Shown here piece by piece: positions 61,660 to 64,000 of a DNA stretch of 64,000 nucleotides. The stretch's first letter is position 1. The number at the start of each line of letters is the position of its first letter. The notes below the pieces were generated by a model, which saw nothing but the letters and a program-made list of their open reading frames with translations, did no database searches and was not told the origin of the DNA. This DNA comes from Bradyrhizobium yuanmingense (GTDB lineage: Bacteria; Pseudomonadota; Alphaproteobacteria; Rhizobiales; Xanthobacteraceae). The DNA lies in contig NZ_JARFML010000008.1 of the NCBI RefSeq assembly GCF_029167105.1, positions 186,001-250,000 of the forward strand. The letters run 5' to 3'. Both the position numbers and the translations under genes were made by a program.

Positions 61660-61770
61660 TGTCATTCCGGGGCGGTCCGCAGGGCCGAACCCGGAATCTC
61701 GAGGTTCTCAGGTGCGCAATTGCGCACTAGGATTCGATGGTTCGCACCGCCTTCGAACGACAGGATGCCC
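61660..61770. repeat. Dispersed imperfect palindrome (GCGCAATTGCGC family), copy 2
   Basis: CATTCCGGGGCGG, then ACCCGGAATCTCGAGG and GCGCAATTGCGCACTAGGATTC. Related in reverse to the element at 15811-15925. It lies after msrB. Confidence 0.55.
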
Positions 61771-61799
61771 CGGCAATTGTTGCCGGTCCCGGCAAATGT

Positions 61800-61826
61800 G
61801 CCCCGGTCGTCAGACCGGGGCTTTTT
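61800..61826 (+). terminator. Rho-independent terminator
   Basis: GCCCCGGTC pairs with GACCGGGGC around GTCA, followed by five Ts. It isolates msrB from the flagellar gene. Confidence 0.85.
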
Positions 61827-61859
61827 CATTAAGTCATTGATTTTCTGAAGATACCCGCA

Positions 61860-61876
61860 TTGGCATAGGCCTTGCG
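61860..61876 (+). promoter_or_regulatory. Sigma-54 (RpoN) promoter of hook gene
   Basis: TTGGCATAGGCCTTGCG matches the -24/-12 consensus with invariant GG and GC in the right spacing. The flagellar hook start lies 64 bp downstream. Sigma-54 control of hook genes is known in alphaproteobacteria such as Caulobacter. Confidence 0.6.
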
Positions 61877-61939
61877 ACGTCTCTTTCCGATTGCGGCCAT
61901 GGTCGACCGGCCGCCGAGATCGGATTTGGAGACAAAGTT

Positions 61940-64000
61940 ATGGGTATCTTCGATGCAATGAACACCTCGGTGGGTGGCCTGCAGGCGCAGTCCTTCGCGC
62001 TGCAGAACATTTCCGGCAACATCGCGAACTCATCCACCACCGGTTACAAGGGCATCGGCACCAGCTTCGTCGACCTCATTCCGGACTCCTCAGTCCCGAG
62101 CAAGCAGGTGGCAGGCGGCGTGCAGGCCAACGCCAAGGCCACCATCACGACGCAGGGCACGATCTCGTCCTCCAGCGTCGCCACCAACATGGCGATCACC
62201 GGCGACGGCTTCTTCTCGATCCAGAAGGCGAGTGGCGTCGTCGACAACGTGCCTGTCTTCACCGGGGTGACCTACTACACGCGGCGCGGCGACTTCCAGC
62301 TCAATGCCAACGGCAACCTGGTCAACGGCGCCGGCTATTATTTGATGGGCGTCACCGTCGACCCGAAGACCGGCAACCCGACCGGCAGCGTGGCAAACGT
62401 CCTGCAATTCCAGAACAACTTCATTCCGGCGCAAGCGACCACCTCGATCCAGTATGCGGCGAACCTGCCGACGCAGCCGAACACGGTGGCGAAAACCACC
62501 GCGTCGACCGGAACCCTGCTCGCAGCCGGCGGGCTCAACCCGTCCGATTTCGCCGCCAACCCGCTGCCGGTCGGCACGCCGCCGGCACCCTATGCCAATG
62601 CGACCGTGTCAGGCGCAGCCGCAACCGGCAACATCCGCTCGGCCTATTCGTCGACGACGGCCACGGGCACGGTTGCGCTCCAGAACAATTCCTCGGCGGT
62701 GGCTTCGACGACCACGTCCCTCGACAATACCGCCGGCACGCATCTCGCCTCCAGCATTCTGACCGCGTTGAGCGGCCAGACGCTGACCATCAACGGCAAC
62801 ACCATCACCTTCAACGGCGGCACCACGGTCTCGACCGTCGGCAGCAACACCACGATCGGTCTCGGTGCGGGTACGACGGCGACGGTGGCCGACATCCTGA
62901 ACGCGATCCAGACGGCCGGCGGCGCCGGCGTCACCGCTTCGCTCTCGGTCAGCGGCAATATCCAGATCGCGACCGGCACCGGTACCGACGTCGCGATCGG
63001 CAGCGGCACGGCCGCCACGGCGCTCGGCATCAGCAGCGTGACGCGCGGCGGCAACGTGCTGTCCTCGCCTGCAATCTCGGGCGCGACGGTGCTGAGCGGC
63101 TCGGCCACCGCCGGCGGTGCCCAGGTGCTCACGTCGGGCTTCTCCGCCGGCGACACCATCACCGTCAACGGTCAAACACTGACCTTCATGGCCTCGGGCG
63201 CATCGGGTGCGAACCAGATCAACGTCACCGACAACGTCACGACCCTGCTCGGCAAGATCGACGCGCTCTCCGGCGCCTCGGGATCGTCGGTCAGCAGCGG
63301 CGGCGTGATCACGCTCAACACCGGCACGGTCTCCAACCTGACGGTCTCCAGCTCCAACAGCGCGGCCTTCTCCGCGCTCGGCTTCACCTCGACCATCACC
63401 AGGAATCGCGAGGGCGGCGGCACGGCCGGCACCGGCGGCGTGATCGGCAACGACATCGCCACCTTCACCAAGGAATCGATCAGCGGCGGCGCGGTGACCG
63501 CCTACAACGCCGCCGGTACGCCGGTGAACCTGCAATTGCGCTGGGCCAAGACCGACAGCGCCTCGCTGGGCGCGGGTCATTCCGACAGCTGGAACCTGTT
63601 CTACCAGACCGACCCGAACGCGACCGGCACGACGGTCGGATGGGTCAATACCGGCCAGACCTTCACCTTTGCCGCCGACGGCTCGCTGACCTCGCCGAGC
63701 GGCTCGGGCATCACCATCAACAACGTCACCGTCAGCGGCCAGTCGCTCGGCTCCGTCGCCTTCAACATCTCCTCCGGAGGCCTGACGCAATATGCCAGCA
63801 CCAGCGGCGCGGTGACCATCAACACCATCACCCAGAACGGCTACGCCGCCGGTCAGCTCCGCTCGGTCGCCGTCAACAACAACGGCGTGGTGGTCGGCAC
63901 CTTCTCCAACGGCCAGAACCTCAACCTCGCCCAGGTGCAGCTGTCGCATTTCAACGGCACCAATTATCTGAAGGCGATGGACGGCGGCGCCTATGCGGCG
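61940..64000 (+). CDS. flgE: Flagellar hook protein FlgE, 3' end outside window
   Basis: At least 687 residues; the frame runs off the window. It starts MGIFDAMNTSVGGLQAQSFA and continues ALQNISGNIANSSTTGYKG (the conserved N-terminal rod/hook signature), then VATNMAITGDGFFSI, which marks FlgE/F/G proteins. The central part is a long Gly/Ser/Thr/Ala/Asn-rich insert with hook D2/D3 and lamin-like TITVNG phrases, so the hook is larger than the 400-aa enteric form. GGAG eight bases upstream sets the ATG. The polymeric hook joins basal body to filament. Confidence 0.9.
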   Translation, partial: MGIFDAMNTSVGGLQAQSFALQNISGNIANSSTTGYKGIGTSFVDLIPDSSVPSKQVAGGVQANAKATITTQGTISSSSVATNMAITGDGFFSIQKASGVVDNVPVFTGVTYYTRRGDFQLNANGNLVNGAGYYLMGVTVDPKTGNPTGSVANVLQFQNNFIPAQATTSIQYAANLPTQPNTVAKTTASTGTLLAAGGLNPSDFAANPLPVGTPPAPYANATVSGAAATGNIRSAYSSTTATGTVALQNNSSAVASTTTSLDNTAGTHLASSILTALSGQTLTINGNTITFNGGTTVSTVGSNTTIGLGAGTTATVADILNAIQTAGGAGVTASLSVSGNIQIATGTGTDVAIGSGTAATALGISSVTRGGNVLSSPAISGATVLSGSATAGGAQVLTSGFSAGDTITVNGQTLTFMASGASGANQINVTDNVTTLLGKIDALSGASGSSVSSGGVITLNTGTVSNLTVSSSNSAAFSALGFTSTITRNREGGGTAGTGGVIGNDIATFTKESISGGAVTAYNAAGTPVNLQLRWAKTDSASLGAGHSDSWNLFYQTDPNATGTTVGWVNTGQTFTFAADGSLTSPSGSGITINNVTVSGQSLGSVAFNISSGGLTQYASTSGAVTINTITQNGYAAGQLRSVAVNNNGVVVGTFSNGQNLNLAQVQLSHFNGTNYLKAMDGGAYAA

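Overview
The window looks like ordinary chromosome from a high-GC alphaproteobacterium, most likely Bradyrhizobium or a close Nitrobacteraceae relative. The grounds are codon use, a growth-pole-ring-like giant protein typical of Hyphomicrobiales, an EcfG-type stress promoter, and many dispersed palindromic intergenic elements of the kind seen throughout Bradyrhizobium genomes. I see no rRNA, tRNA, CRISPR array, insertion sequence, prophage or integration site. Genes are tightly packed on both strands, mostly in units of one to five.

Layout. 1-2.4 kb: 3' end of murJ, a candidate 25-aa small ORF closed by a terminator, a DUF1127 protein and an uncharacterised gene with a 26-bp dyad at its start. 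2.7-9.4 kb: small helical protein, lone CoxL-type molybdenum hydroxylase subunit, class II cytochrome c, a PLP sulfur-amino-acid enzyme preceded by a possible three-way-junction RNA, CHRD protein, diheme cytochrome c and a stand-alone RAM domain. 9.5-15.8 kb: a hybrid kinase with an ethylene-receptor-like membrane domain, thiD, an LpxH-like hydrolase with a GT4 glycosyltransferase, and a threonine/serine dehydratase. 16-23.3 kb: secreted caspase-fold protein divergent from an RbsD/FucU-kinase pair, an acidic low-complexity protein, an MFS transporter and a dipeptide epimerase. 23.5-26.3 kb: Mla-type lipid ABC transporter (STAS-MlaE, MlaF, MlaD). 26.4-32.9 kb: 1900-aa coiled membrane protein like the growth-pole-ring protein, divergent from an Hpt protein across CtrA-like boxes.

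33-41.1 kb: ferredoxin, thioesterase, ferredoxin-NADP reductase, small secreted proteins, and a two-component system divergent from a MipA-type outer-membrane protein with ordered direct repeats between them. 41.2-47.7 kb: a complete LysR-kdgD-gudD-aldehyde dehydrogenase-garD unit that takes D-glucarate and galactarate to 2-oxoglutarate. 47.7-55.8 kb: candidate small RNA or small ORF, SGNH hydrolase, YbhN-like membrane protein, stress ferritin-like DUF892 protein behind an EcfG promoter, MHYT-PAS-GGDEF-EAL protein and two small membrane proteins. 55.9-61.7 kb: YdcF-like protein, MocR-type regulator, DUF1127 protein, universal stress protein, SixA-like phosphatase, FAD oxidoreductase and exported MsrB. 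61.9-64 kb: flagellar hook gene behind a sigma-54 promoter, running off the window.

No single locus is an obviously new multi-gene system. The best leads are regulatory or domain-level: the ethylene-receptor-like kinase, the three-way-junction leader, the ordered operators near mipA, and the CtrA-like boxes at the polar-growth gene. Start codons were chosen by Shine-Dalgarno spacing and family length. All family calls come from reading motifs, not from database searches.
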